Shown piece after piece: positions 12,101 to 22,500 of a DNA stretch of 64,000 nt (position 1 is the stretch's first letter; each line of letters opens with the position of its first letter). The DNA lies in contig NW_019775609.1 of assembly GCF_001039355.2 (NCBI RefSeq), positions 183,208 through 247,207 on the forward strand, read 5' to 3'. The notes under the pieces are model-generated. The model had not been told where the DNA came from. It worked only from the letters and a program-made list of their open reading frames with translations, and searched no databases. Source of the DNA: Lingula anatina (Eukaryota; Brachiopoda; Lingulata; Lingulida; Lingulidae). Position numbers and translations under genes: made by a program.

Positions 12101-12508
12101 TAAAAATTGTCATCATGCACATATTTTCATCACCCTAATCACAAAAGAAGACGTGACATACTTCCCCCGGGGGCGTTTTTTCACTCGAAGTCAGGTGTAA
12201 ATAAATCCCGTCTTAATGCATTTATAAATATTCAAAATAAGATTTAAAGAGGATGAATTATAGTGAAAAAAACTTGCCTGCAATCTACCAAGCTGGGGGT
12301 CCTCTAAAAACCCTGGCCCGTGGGGCGTGAACCCTTGCTGTGTGGGGCTAGTCCACTGATTGTCCACTTCTTGTTTTATGTGTACAACAGTTGTTTGCGT
12401 TCCGCTCTGTTGCGACGGGTAAATAATGCGAGAATTGCCAAAAAATCCACAAGAGCTGTCTGCAGGTTTACTGTGTAGTAAACTTGTCGCTCTTCCACCC
12501 CGCGGCAT
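5664..12508 (-). CDS. E2F: E2F transcription factor, activator class (E2F1/2/3-like), nine coding exons
   Basis: Nuclear transcription factor that, with a DP partner, drives G1/S genes and is restrained by retinoblastoma-family pocket proteins. The spliced product is 436 residues, close to vertebrate E2F1-3. Order: basic KRKLDLD motif near 78-84 (matches the cyclin A-binding motif of E2F1-3); winged-helix DNA-binding domain about 107-178 with [15 protein letters not shown] and [13 protein letters not shown]; leucine-rich dimerisation coil about 202-230; marked box about 235-300 with [20 protein letters not shown] and [11 protein letters not shown]; Ser-rich linker; C-terminal acidic transactivation and pocket-binding motif [20 protein letters not shown] joins 12278-12508, 10844-10928, 9255-9346, 8688-8812, 8266-8333, 7350-7449, 6836-6950, 6090-6372 and 5664-5875; phases close exactly. 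ATG 12508 was chosen as the only ATG in the first exon's open frame. Confidence 0.95.
6090..6372 (-). CDS. E2F: E2F coding exon 8
   Basis: Begins [20 protein letters not shown] (end of the marked box), then a Ser/Thr/Asn-rich linker with a run of Ser near 6140-6160, ending DSFQG in phase 1. Linker looks disordered. Confidence 0.93.
6836..6950 (-). CDS. E2F: E2F coding exon 7 (marked box), begins after a U12-type acceptor
   Basis: Encodes [20 protein letters not shown], then [18 protein letters not shown]. The intron before it ends TCCTTAATTGCGCAC, giving a U12 branch-point match (TCCTTAAT) and an AC terminus. Donor is GTAAGG. Confidence 0.94.
7350..7449 (-). CDS. E2F: E2F coding exon 6 (dimerisation coil), ends at a U12-type donor
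   Basis: Encodes [20 protein letters not shown], then [13 protein letters not shown] plus a split Arg. No GT donor fits the expected join; the exon instead ends TCTAG|ATATCCTTG, a perfect match to the AT-AC U12 donor consensus. Joining to exon 7 gives the expected [15 protein letters not shown]. Confidence 0.93.
7790..8130. repeat. Degenerate tandem repeat in an E2F intron
   Basis: Loose repeats of about 60-70 bp recognisable by CAGGGTG(C/T)T and ACATGTTT blocks, for example near 7935, 7980, 8027 and 8111. Diverged; boundaries approximate. Confidence 0.4.
8266..8333 (-). CDS. E2F: E2F coding exon 5
   Basis: Short exon encoding [20 protein letters not shown], then HS; links the DNA-binding domain to the dimerisation coil. 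Acceptor TTTTCCCCAG, donor GTATGT. Confidence 0.88.
8688..8812 (-). CDS. E2F: E2F coding exon 4 (RRxYD, recognition helix)
   Basis: Encodes [20 protein letters not shown], then [21 protein letters not shown]. Contains the invariant [16 protein letters not shown]-contact segment. Ends in phase 2 with GTAAGT donor. Confidence 0.97.
9255..9346 (-). CDS. E2F: E2F coding exon 3 (start of DNA-binding domain)
   Basis: Encodes [20 protein letters not shown] and ends in KAAPDG; phase 1 in, phase 0 out. Flanked by TTTATGTAG acceptor and GTAAGT donor. First half of the winged helix. Confidence 0.96.
9757..9960. mobile_element. MITE family A copy 2 (diverged)
   Basis: In the E2F intron between exons 2 and 3. 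Shares ordered landmarks with the other copies: GGGAGATTCTCACTTAATT, GGCTTAGTTGTCTG, AGCAATTTAGTG, and a terminal GGGAACCCAGTCTATAAGG. The GATCGATC termini are eroded. Confidence 0.5.
10254..10843. other. Rest of E2F intron 2
   Basis: A 98-codon plus-strand open frame (10254-10550) has no recognisable motif and is probably chance. A C-run lies at 10608-10621. Nothing else supported. Confidence 0.3.
10844..10928 (-). CDS. E2F: E2F coding exon 2
   Basis: Begins [16 protein letters not shown] and ends KKYCSPK; phase 0 in, phase 1 out. Carries the basic motif that resembles the cyclin A-binding element of E2F1-3. Confidence 0.93.
12278..12508 (-). CDS. E2F: E2F coding exon 1
   Basis: Codons 1-77, starting [15 protein letters not shown] and ending LGRLQ. 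The donor reads CAG|GCAAGT, a GC rather than GT donor. Joining at this point gives [13 protein letters not shown] in frame. The N-terminal stretch has no recognised domain. Confidence 0.85.
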
Positions 12509-12808
12509 CGCAGCTGTTAGCCTCAGCCTTCCTTCCAACGCGAGGGTCCTTTGTTGTTTACGCAGGTTTAAATGGCCAAGCTGGACTCGGTCCGGTGACC
12601 TAGATTGAAGCTCCAATAAAAGTTACTTCCAAACTTGCAAATTTCAGTTTGAGTGATTAAAGATCAGGCTTAGAACCCCAATAACTGTTGTGGTGAGTTT
12701 GACGACGATCAGTGGTCAATTTCTCTTATGATGAGGCCGGATTTTGCGACATCCCTGCAAAGTTTCCTAGCTCCAAGATGGTTGTAAAGGACAACAAAGC
12801 GAAGGATA

Positions 12809-12834
12809 TTTGGCGCGAAATTGTATTTCCCGCG
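12809..12834. promoter_or_regulatory. E2F-binding sites upstream of E2F
   Basis: TTTGGCGCGAAA (12809-12820) is the classic palindromic E2F site, followed by TTTCCCGCG (12826-12834), a second consensus. They lie about 300 bases upstream of the E2F ATG, as in vertebrate E2F promoters that are auto-regulated. Binding is inferred. Confidence 0.65.
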
Positions 12835-13054
12835 ACATGGCCTCATTTGGCCTTCGGTGGAACATGGATGACAGAAAGCTTGGGAGAGTTTTTTGCAAAA
12901 ATACATTCTTCCTTTAATTCTTGAGCAATGTAGCTTATTATGAGTATTCAATAAACCAATACCAACCAATATGTCACTTTAATTGTGAGTTTTGTCTTCA
13001 ATTCGCTTAAAAAGTGCACTTTAAGAAACACAGATCCAGGTTTCGTGGTTTCAT

Positions 13055-13203
13055 CCAATCAAATTCATAGTTTACATCACGTGACACAGCTTATCAGCCT
13101 ATACGCGCGTCTAAACACAAAACTTGTTGGGGACAGGTGTTACTATAGCACAGACAAACAAAGCATTCGCGCGAAATGGTCAAAGGGCGGTAAATTGACG
13201 TCA
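13055..13203. promoter_or_regulatory. Distal cluster: CCAAT box, E-box, E2F-like palindrome and CRE
   Basis: CCAAT at 13055-13059, CACGTG at 13078-13083, TTCGCGCGAAA at 13166-13176, and TGACGTCA at 13196-13203. Such a cluster is typical of cell-cycle promoters. It lies in the gap between the E2F 5' end and the DIDO1 3' end, so E2F is the likely target. Confidence 0.45.
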
Positions 13204-13634
13204 TTAAGTAACCCTTGCCCAAGATACGTGACCAGAGAAAATTATTTGATATAATACTACTTTTTTGTAGTTGTCGTTTGATATTTTCTTTCTGCTACAC
13301 CACAAAGCAACTGAATGAAAAAAAATGGACAGCATTTGGAAGTTAATTTTATCAAATAATAATAATAATTTATAAAAAAATATCAACTTTTTTAATTTAA
13401 CAAAAAATGAAAAGAAAAAGAAAATGTTTTTCCCCAATTTCTGAACATTTCCCTCCTTTTTTAATTTTTTTAGCTTAATTTGTATGATGCTGAATAAAAT
13501 TTTGACTCTACACATATTGCTTTCCATATATGTGAATAATGCCAATGAATATCAACTGAGAAAAAAAAAAAGAAAATCAAATTAATATAAAAACAAACAG
13601 CAAAATATGAATTAATGTACCCAATGCTGATACC
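13204..13634. other. Gap between the E2F upstream region and the DIDO1 3' end
   Basis: Very AT-rich with A- and T-runs; no gene recognised. Confidence 0.4.
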
Positions 13635-13640
13635 TTTATT
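13635..13640 (-). terminator. DIDO1: Candidate polyA signal of DIDO1
   Basis: AATAAA on the minus strand, about 1.9 kb after the stop codon. It is the only canonical signal I saw between 13.5 and 15.5 kb, implying a long 3' UTR of about 13615-15512. Confidence 0.4.
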
Positions 13641-14183
13641 ACAATTAAAACATAACAATTATAAGAAGCCATTGTATGTTTTTATATATACAGGTATGTA
13701 CATACACAGATTACATAACGATTTAAGTAAGAATGGCATCCAGAAGCCACTGCATCTTGTCAACTTCACAAGACATACTTTACAGGCCAAGACAACAAGC
13801 TGAATATAATAAAACCACTTGACGCAAGTTTTTACAATGCCAAGCTAAGCTCATTTTAAGTTAGAATATAAGGGTTTCATTCAATTCACATATTGCTACA
13901 CCACTCCCAATATGACATGATAATATCTTTCTGTGAATTGTAAACCTCTCTACGGTTCTGATATATACATAAACATTTAAAAAGTTCAAGTACGTGATTA
14001 ATGTTAATCACTTTTTGATATTGCATTAGGTAAGAAAATTCAAGGTGTTTTATCAAACCTAATCTCAAACACCTGTATCATATGTTACATAAAAATATTA
14101 TTGGGGTATTCACCTAAAGATGCTACTAACAAATGCCACTAAAACTCTACCATGGAATATAGATATATAAAGAATTGATTTAT

Positions 14184-14222
14184 AATGTTAAGACCATTTT
14201 CACTAAAAATGGTCTTAACATT
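14184..14222. repeat. Perfect inverted repeat (17-bp arms, 5-base loop) in the predicted DIDO1 3' UTR
   Basis: AATGTTAAGACCATTTT (14184-14200) and its exact reverse complement (14206-14222) around loop CACTA. In RNA this forms a perfect 17-bp hairpin. Confidence 0.85.
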
Positions 14223-15512
14223 TCACTGAATTTTCACTAAAAAATACTGGAAAAAGACAAAACTAAGTCATATGCCAGTATGTAGACTAAAGATAAATGA
14301 AGAACATTGCCCCGCCTTACACCACAAGAATTGTCAGCGGACTGTTTTGGTGACAAACTTGTGTCAGTTCAGGTAAGGTTAGTCCTATTGAAAACAAGCC
14401 CTGTTAAATCATATTGAGTCCACCCAGGTTTAGGTATAAACATCTATTTTTTACCACAGATCGGAAGGAAAAATTTGCTGTAAAATTTCACACACACTAG
14501 CCTTTGAAAATTGTTTCCTTTCACGAAACTTAAACCATTTTCAATGAACAGGATATATTACGCAGTCTGTAAACTCTAAAATCCTTGATAGAGAAGCCAT
14601 TACCTTTTCACATAAATAAAATCTGAGCTTGGGTGAAAAGATAAAGAACTGTGCAAACATTTGGGTCTGATTTTCCAACTTTGAGATCATTATGTTTTCT
14701 CACTATACACTATATTCATGTGCTCTCAAGTATACACAAATATGCAAAGAAATGACTGTACAGACATTACATGTACATACTGGGCGACTGGCTATCTAAA
14801 GCAAATGCTGCTTCATCTTCATATATGTTTGTGTATATACTTATTGTTTAAGAAAGAAGAGTACTACAGCTGTTCATCTATTAATTCAAAGAATTTGACA
14901 AGTTATCCAACACATTAAAAACGGTATTTTGTTGGTAATACTTAAAAATGGTAATTCAAAAGTTTTGAAAAGTGACATATCTTCACATCAGATAGTTTGT
15001 GCAAGAATATGAAAATAATGAATACTGAAAGTAAAATATTAGAGAAAGTGAGGAATTTGAAAATTAAAAAAATTGAAAATATATTCACCGCATTAAGTAA
15101 CACAATGTCCCCACAGTTAATTTGAAATACCTGAACTATTGCCATGCTGTCATCTTGTCTACTAAATCCTGTCTACTAAAAAGAGAAAAAAGTCAGACAG
15201 GTTGTTGACTGCTGAAAGGATTTCATATCCTTAACTACCAAAAAGATAAACCGTTCTTAGCATATGTTAACAAAATTCCTTTGGTTTTTGCACATAATAC
15301 CAAATCAAGCAAAGTTCACCTGTTTGTGAAGAGAATTCCCAATGTTCTGCCACCAAAAAATCAATTAATTAACTAATAGTTTAAATTAATACAAAATCTA
15401 GTGTTCAAAATGGTGAAGATCTTCAATATCCCAGCAATTTTTTTTTTAAGTACATCAATCCTGGGGTCCAACAAATATTTTCAGCTGCAGTGTATGGATA
15501 AACTGTCCATTA

Positions 15513-18500
15513 TTACCATGGGGCTTCTCTCCCTTGGTCTTCTCTACCTGGGCCCTGGGGTCTGAGCCCTGGGGGTGGAGGTCTCCTGTTGGGTCCCCAG
15601 GGTCTGTCACCATGAGGTGGGCCTCGCCTTTCAAACTCAGGGTGGGGTCGTCTTGGTGGCCTGTCACCTTCTCCAGCTGGTGCTGCCCTCTGGTGCATTG
15701 GTTCCATGCGTCCAGGACCTTGGCCCTCTTCAGGAACTGGATGGTCAAATAGTCCTGCTATTCTTCTATTTTGTGTTGGGTCCCTAAACTCTGTCTCATT
15801 TATTTCTCTTTGGTGATCAAATTCTTCCCCTTCACCATGCTGTTCATCTGTTGGGAGAGGTAGATCTAGTAAAGATACAACCTTCTTCTCCCCTGTTGGT
15901 CTCATCTGGCCGGCTCCTCTTGGAGGCAGTCCTCTACCTCTTGGCAGCCCTCTACCTCTTGGTGGCCTCTCAGACATGTGTTGATGTACACTTCTCATGC
16001 CATCATCACCTGGAAATGATGGTTCTATAGGATAATCTTCCTCCCTGTGTTGCAATTGCCATTCAGGTGGAGGGGGTCTTCTTTTAAATGGTGGCCTCTC
16101 CGTGGAAGCACTATGCCCTTCTTCACCCCACTCTTCACCTGCATTTTCTGGATGGAATTCATCTCTAAAATGTTCAGGAACTCTTGCAGGCCTATCTCCC
16201 AACAGCCCCACACTGGACCCCATGCCCTGTGGTGGCCTGTCACCAATAAGACCCTTGGACTCTTTTTCACCCTGAGGGGGTCTTAATCGATGCACGTCAC
16301 CTTCTTCTTGAAACTCAACTAATGGTGATCCCCTGCCCTCAGCCACATGTTGAAGTTGACCTCTAAATGCTGGAACGGGTGGCCTCATTCTTTCACCATC
16401 TGGAGCTCTCAAAGGATGTCCTCTCCCTGGCCTTTCCCAAGGGTCAATCCCTGGGGGGACCCTTCTCTCTACATCTGGATCCCTCATGGGCCTTCCTCTT
16501 GGACCTAGACCCCTCACAGGCCTACCCCTTAAACCACCCTCACGCAGACCCATTCTATCCCCTTCAGGCCCTCTCATTTGTTGGTCCAATGGGTGATCCG
16601 CTTCCTCTCTTGGATCTACTGGTCCTCTCCTCTGTTGTGCATCTGGCCTGTTAGGGTCCCAATGTTCTTCAGGACCAAAATGTTCCATTCTCTCCTCACC
16701 CTCATGGTGTAGATCCTGGTGTATATGATCTGGGTCACCCTCCTCCCAAGTATCTTCTCTAAACTGGGGTGCTCCTCTGGGGTGCTGAGGAGGGAAGCCA
16801 CGTAATCTTCCTCTAAATCCTGGTCCCCCACGACCTCTTCTTCCTAACTCAGCTGGATGAGGTCCGCCCCGACCAGGAAACATGTGACCTTGGTGGATCA
16901 TTTCTTCTTCATCTTCTGCTCCCCAGTTTCCTGGCCTTCTGTTTTCTATCATTTCATGGCCAGGGTAGTGAGGTCCAGGTCTTCTTCTGCCTCTCCCTCT
17001 TAACTCCACATCTCTTGAAGCCAGTCTTTCTCTAAAATCCCTCTGTTGTGGTTCTATGGATTCATATCCTGAAAATTCTTGGTCACCTTGTTCAAAGTTC
17101 TCCCAATTATGCGCCAGAAGTTCTTCCTCAGAGGGTCTATCAAAGTTCCCGTGTTCTGGTGGAGGAGGTCGGCCCCGCATTCCACGGGGATATCCTCTCC
17201 CTCGGCTCCTGGGATTCAATTTCCTGGCATCCATTTCTTCATGAAAATGTGGAGATTTTCTCCCAGATTCATATTCCAAGTTTTCTCTTAAGTCTTGACC
17301 TGGTGGACCCATTCTAAACAGTCTTTCCCTTGAATGTGGATGCAGAGGTCGCAAAAAATCATGATCAGGATTTCCTTGGTTTTCCTCAAAGCCAGGGATC
17401 ACTCCTGTATCTCTATGGTCAGGGCCATGAGAACCACTTTCCTCTTGCCATCCTAGTTCTGCACCTGGTCCTTGTTTTTGGCCATCTGAATGGTGAGGCT
17501 GTTCACCCTGTGGTCTATCACCAAGCAGACCTCTCTTGTCTGGGCGACCATGAAGCCTGGACTGGGGTCCACCATCTGCAGGGGGTTGTGTGAGTGGCGA
17601 TCTTCTTCCTGGTAGACCATCTGTTCTGAGATGTTGATGCTGCTGCTGTTGCATTCTTTCATGGATTTGTTCTCTTATTCGAGGAGAGCCTTCACGACTC
17701 CGAGGAGGTTCATTTTTCTGCTGAGAGTCGGCAGCTCTAGCTGGGGTAGATAATAAACCTCTTGAAGGCTGACTTTGCTGTTCTCTTTGCTGCTGGTGCT
17801 CAAATTTCCATTGGTCTTGAGATTCTTGTGGTCTGCCTTGTTGATTAAATGGGGCACGGGCTTGGTGCCTCTGATCAAAGGGTGCGGGTGGTCTTGGCCC
17901 ACTCATTGGCCCTCCTGAACCAAAGCCAGACTGTCTATTTAACTGACTTTGGGGTGGGCCTTGGGAAGAAGGCTGTTTCACCTGGCCCTGGGGTGATGGC
18001 CCAACTGTCTGCTCTGTTGGCCCCTGGGATGGCCGTCTATTCCCCTGGGGCTGATCCCCAGGTTTATTTAAGGGGTGCTGCATTGCTGGTGCATCTCCTA
18101 ATATCCCGACCCCACCTTTAAGTGGAAATGGACGTTGGGCTTGTGTAGTACTCTGTGGAAGTGACCTCTGTTGTAGCACCTGTGGCATTTGAGGCCTATT
18201 ATGTTGGCTGGTAGGTCCTGTTTGGTTCTGGTTCTGTTGGGGCATCTGGTTTGGCCTCTGCTGAGCAGGTCCCAGGGCTTGAGTTTGGTTCAGTTTGGAG
18301 GGCTGAGTAAGCCTCTGCTGATTCCAGCCTGGTGGCTGATTTGGATGTTGTTTCGCAGCTGCTGAAAGTTGATTTTGCTGCTGTTGTTGTGGTGGGCCTG
18401 ATAATTGATTATTACTTTGTGATGATGGACCAGTCTGATTTGGCTTCTGCTGCATTAAAGAGGTTGGCTTATTTTGGCTCTGTTGTAACGTAGAAGGAGG

Positions 18501-19558
18501 CTGATTCTGCTTTTGCTGAAACTGGGGCATGGATGACATATTTTTACTCCCCTGTGATGAGGATGATGGTGGTGGGTGCTGTTTTGGGTCCTGCTGTGCT
18601 GACATGGGTGATTGCCTAATGGGAGCACCTGTTTGAGCAGAAGACTGACCTGTCTCACTTTTATTTCCAGAAACAGTATTTGAATCATGTGCTTTTGGCT
18701 GGGATGCATTTGCAGAAGCACCAAGAGGTTTCCATTTATTATTTCCCGGGGGCTGCGTCTTTCCCACCTGCTGATCCCCCTGTTGGCTACTTCTTTCCTT
18801 CACACTGGTTGCCTCTGCTTGCTTTCCTGCCTCTTTCAGTGCTTTGTCCTTATCTTCTCCAGCTGGACTGGACTTCCCTGTGCTGGCAGATTGCTGTACC
18901 TTCCCTGCTTGTTTAGTTTCACTACTACTATCATTGGACTTCACAGAACCTTCCCTTGAACTTGGCCTTCTACCTCTTGGTGAAGACCTATCACCTGTGT
19001 CCCTTCTTTGTCTGTCCCTATCTGAGCGATCCCTGCCTCGATCACGGTCTCTTCTCGGTGATCTGCTTCTTCGCCTTCTGTCCGGAGATCTCCTATTCCT
19101 ATTGTCCCTAGAACCAGATCTCCTGTCCCTCCGTCTCCCATGACCTCTATCTGGACTTTCTCGCCTGTTACTTGAACTCTGTCTTCTGTGGGGTGACTGC
19201 CTGTCTCGAGATGACTGCCGATCTCTTGAGGAACGGCCACTTTCTCCTTGAGCAGATCTCTTTCCAGTTCTTTGGTCTTGTTCCACACTTTCTCTCCGCG
19301 CCACATCACTGGAACTGCTACTACCACCTGGCTGTATATCAGGCGTTCTAGTTGCTATTTTACCACCAATTCCGGATTGTGGCCTGGCATCTTTTTCACT
19401 GCTCTTGCTCTCTTTAGGCTGATTTAAAGGTGGATGGAGACCATGTGCAGCACTTTCTTTGGACTTATCACTGCCTGTTGGGGGATTTCTGGAGAAATCA
19501 CCTCCCTGCTGCTGTGGTACCTGTTGGCTTGACTGGCTGTCTGATCCTTTTTGACCAC
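15513..19558 (-). CDS. DIDO1: DIDO1 terminal exon 25, RS / Gln-rich / RGG-Pro tail
   Basis: 4046-base last exon (1348 codons with the split one and TAA 15515-15513). Sequence of compositional blocks: Ser/Lys, an Arg-Ser region (RRSPDRRRRSRSPRRDRDRG, about 18950-19230), a Gln/Pro-rich block (about 17650-18650), then an Arg-Gly-Pro/His block with RGRG, GRGRPM and LLGDRP motifs to the end GREDQGREAPW. Comparable to the large last exon of vertebrate DIDO3. Likely disordered and RNA-binding. Plus-strand open frames here are shadows of the GC-rich codons. Confidence 0.95.
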
Positions 19559-22500
19559 CTAAAATGAATACATACACATCTCTGATCAAGCTGTCCATAT
19601 GTGCAAGTCACTTGGATTGAAAATATTAACTCTTTCTGACCAAATGAAATCAGTAAGATAAGGACACCGTTCTCCACCACATGATATATTTTAATTTAGG
19701 ATATTGTTTATGCAACTGATTAACCAACAATTTCCTTTTCCAACAAAAACAACAGAATTTCAGAAAAAAAATTAAGAACTTTTAAATACTTTTCAACATC
19801 ATTGCATTGTTACCTTATATGCTGACATCTAATGGCTTTAAATTCATTACATAAGGATTAACAAATTAAAAGTACATATTAACAGCTCACCCATGGGAGT
19901 AGCCTTTCCAGTCAAAACAGGTGGTGGCACAGTGAACTTCTCAGCCTGTTCTGCTGCAGCTTTGCCTTCTTCCATCTTTCTGGAAGCCAGTTCTTGCCTC
20001 TGCGTCTCCCTCCTCTGCCATTCCGAAATAGAAATAAAGGCAGGCTGGGTGTGGGCGTCGTCATCACCCGCACCCTCCTCATGTTGATAGAAATGTGACT
20101 GTTGTGAGATTAGGTCATCCATATTGTGAGTCTGTCCAGTCTCTTTGCTATGGTTATCATGACCAAAGAGGTTCTCAGTCCGTTCATCCTGCTGCCTCAG
20201 TGCTTTTGCAGCCAGGTGCTCCTCAGGTCCGCCAAAGCCTGGCAGTAAAGGTTCAGTGGACTTTGTATGTCCAAAATGCCTTGTAGAATCAACAGCTTTG
20301 CCCCTGACAGGTGAAGGTTCCTCATAATCAAAAGCCTGATGGGAACTGTCGAATCCGAATCCTGGAATCACCGATTTCTCCTCCCGTCCACCATATGCCC
20401 CACCCCCACTCTGCTTACTGGCCAGGGAGAAGATGGACAGTCCAGTTGGGTCACTGGTCAGCAAACTGCCCAGGCCACCTTTGTGTCTCTCTCTGCCTGA
20501 ATACTGTGATGAATGCTCAATAGGGGGTGATAACGCATCACCAAGAGGAGTTTTACCCCTCCCGCCAAAGGGAGTAGTCGGACTTTTTAAAGTGTCTTCT
20601 GTACTGTCCACTCTATTTGGACTCATAAATTTTTGTTCATATGGTGTCAGGAAGTGTGTTTGTCCAATGTCAACACCCTTCTGACTCAAATCTAAATAGT
20701 TTCTCTGTGCTGAAGATGTCCCAGCTTGGCTTTGATGCTGTCTTGATGTAGCGCCACCTATTGAAGAAGAGGAAGTGGGTTGACTAGGATCAGCTGGCTC
20801 TTTGCTAGTCCCAGCTTGAGCTCTGGAGAGAACAGCCTGCAATTCAGAGCTCTGGATATTTCCAGCCTCCTTTCCAGTCAGTAATGCTTGGATACCAGGG
20901 GGCAGCAGTGAGAACCCAGATAAGTCAGAGCTGCCTCCAGTGGACGTTGCCCCTTTCCCTTTAGTGCTGACACCTGCTTGTAAAGCGGTAACTGCTGAGG
21001 GACTAGCAGAGACAGAGATGGACACAGATGGTTGTCCTTGACCTGGTGGTGGAACACCTTGAATATCAGCCTTGGGGAAGAGGTCTCCTCTTGTTGTGGC
21101 GCCCCCTATGTCACTTTTCTTTGGGTCTGCTGTGGAGCTGACAGACGGAGCTTGCAGGTTGAGATGTGGCAGAAATTTTGCCAGATTGGCCATCAAACTC
21201 GGTGGCAATGCTTTTGTCTTTCCTGGATGTCCTCCTGAGCTTGGTCCTTCTTCACCATGCTGCACTCTGGAGGCTCCTTGGGGTTCCACAGATGACTTTG
21301 ATGCACTGACTTCTCCCCCTGTCGAGCCTTTTTGTGAAGTCATTTGTGAAGAGGCTCCCCCTGGTGCTGTATTTCTGCCACCTGCAGTCGCCTCTGTTGC
21401 AGACAGTTTTGGTGCTGGAGGAAGGGGTATGCTGCCCACTGAGACTGGTGGTTTGGTACCTGTTTTCTCTGTGCCTGGGGGTCCAGCTAGAAAAGAAACA
21501 TATAATAAATTTACTGTAAACCAATATTAAACATTACTTGGTAGGAAGTTCTGTCTTAAAGCTTGAAGAGAAAGCAACATTTGAGTCCATTCAGAATCAA
21601 ATGCCCTCTGTGTACTATTTGCATAAATTTGACTTTTCTGTTTTATATTAGAGTGCTTTCCAATATGGAAAGAAATAAACAGTAATTGTAAAGTCATGTA
21701 CAAAGTTAAAAAATATTTTATTTTTTTTTGTGGAATGACCCATGGGACTATCTAAGGGACCATTCCCACATATATTTGGATCGATCTATCTCCCTGGGGA
21801 GTCTCACTAAATTGCTATCAAACTAACCGGCTTAAACGTCTGTCACACCTCGTAAAAGGGGGTAATTATCTTTACCCCTAGCTGATTCGCTAGGCGTGAC
21901 AGACATTTAAGCCTCCTGAGCTGATAGCAATTTAGTGCGAACCCAGTCTAAAAGGACAGTGTACTTATATCTTTCTTTATAGAAAACCTTGTCATATCTT
22001 AAAGCCTTGCCATAGCAATTATAAGTAAGAAATTATAATATTCAGTTTCTACAATTGTAAAATGGTCTTAAGTGCATGCAATAATTAGAAAATGTGAGTG
22101 CGAGTATGAAAATTATATTGATTCGTTTTCAAAATTATGATTAATGATAAATATCTACCTTGAAATCCTTGTAAAGTCTGCATTTTCATTTCCACCTGTC
22201 TCTTTTGTTCCTCCACTTGTTGTGACAGTTTCTTTAGCTCCAGTTGCTTTTTTTGTTGCTCAACCTGCAGAAACAATCAAAATATTTCACACTGTTGTAA
22301 AATATATCTATATATATATGTCACTAAAAAGAAGGGAGATATGGATGTGCCTTTAGTTACCTGCGAAACGTATCTGCTTAAGTTCCACAGCAGTTGCAAG
22401 TTTGCAGGATTTAGGAAACTGTGGATGCATTTTCATGGTCAGTCAGAACTTAACAATTAGCATGGAGAATGTCATGGGGTTAAGCCAAATGCCAGCAATA

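Noticed and set aside
15534-19143. Numerous plus-strand open frames opposite the last DIDO1 exon
   Set aside because: They mirror the Pro/Gly/Arg/Gln-rich codons of the minus strand and carry no family motif.
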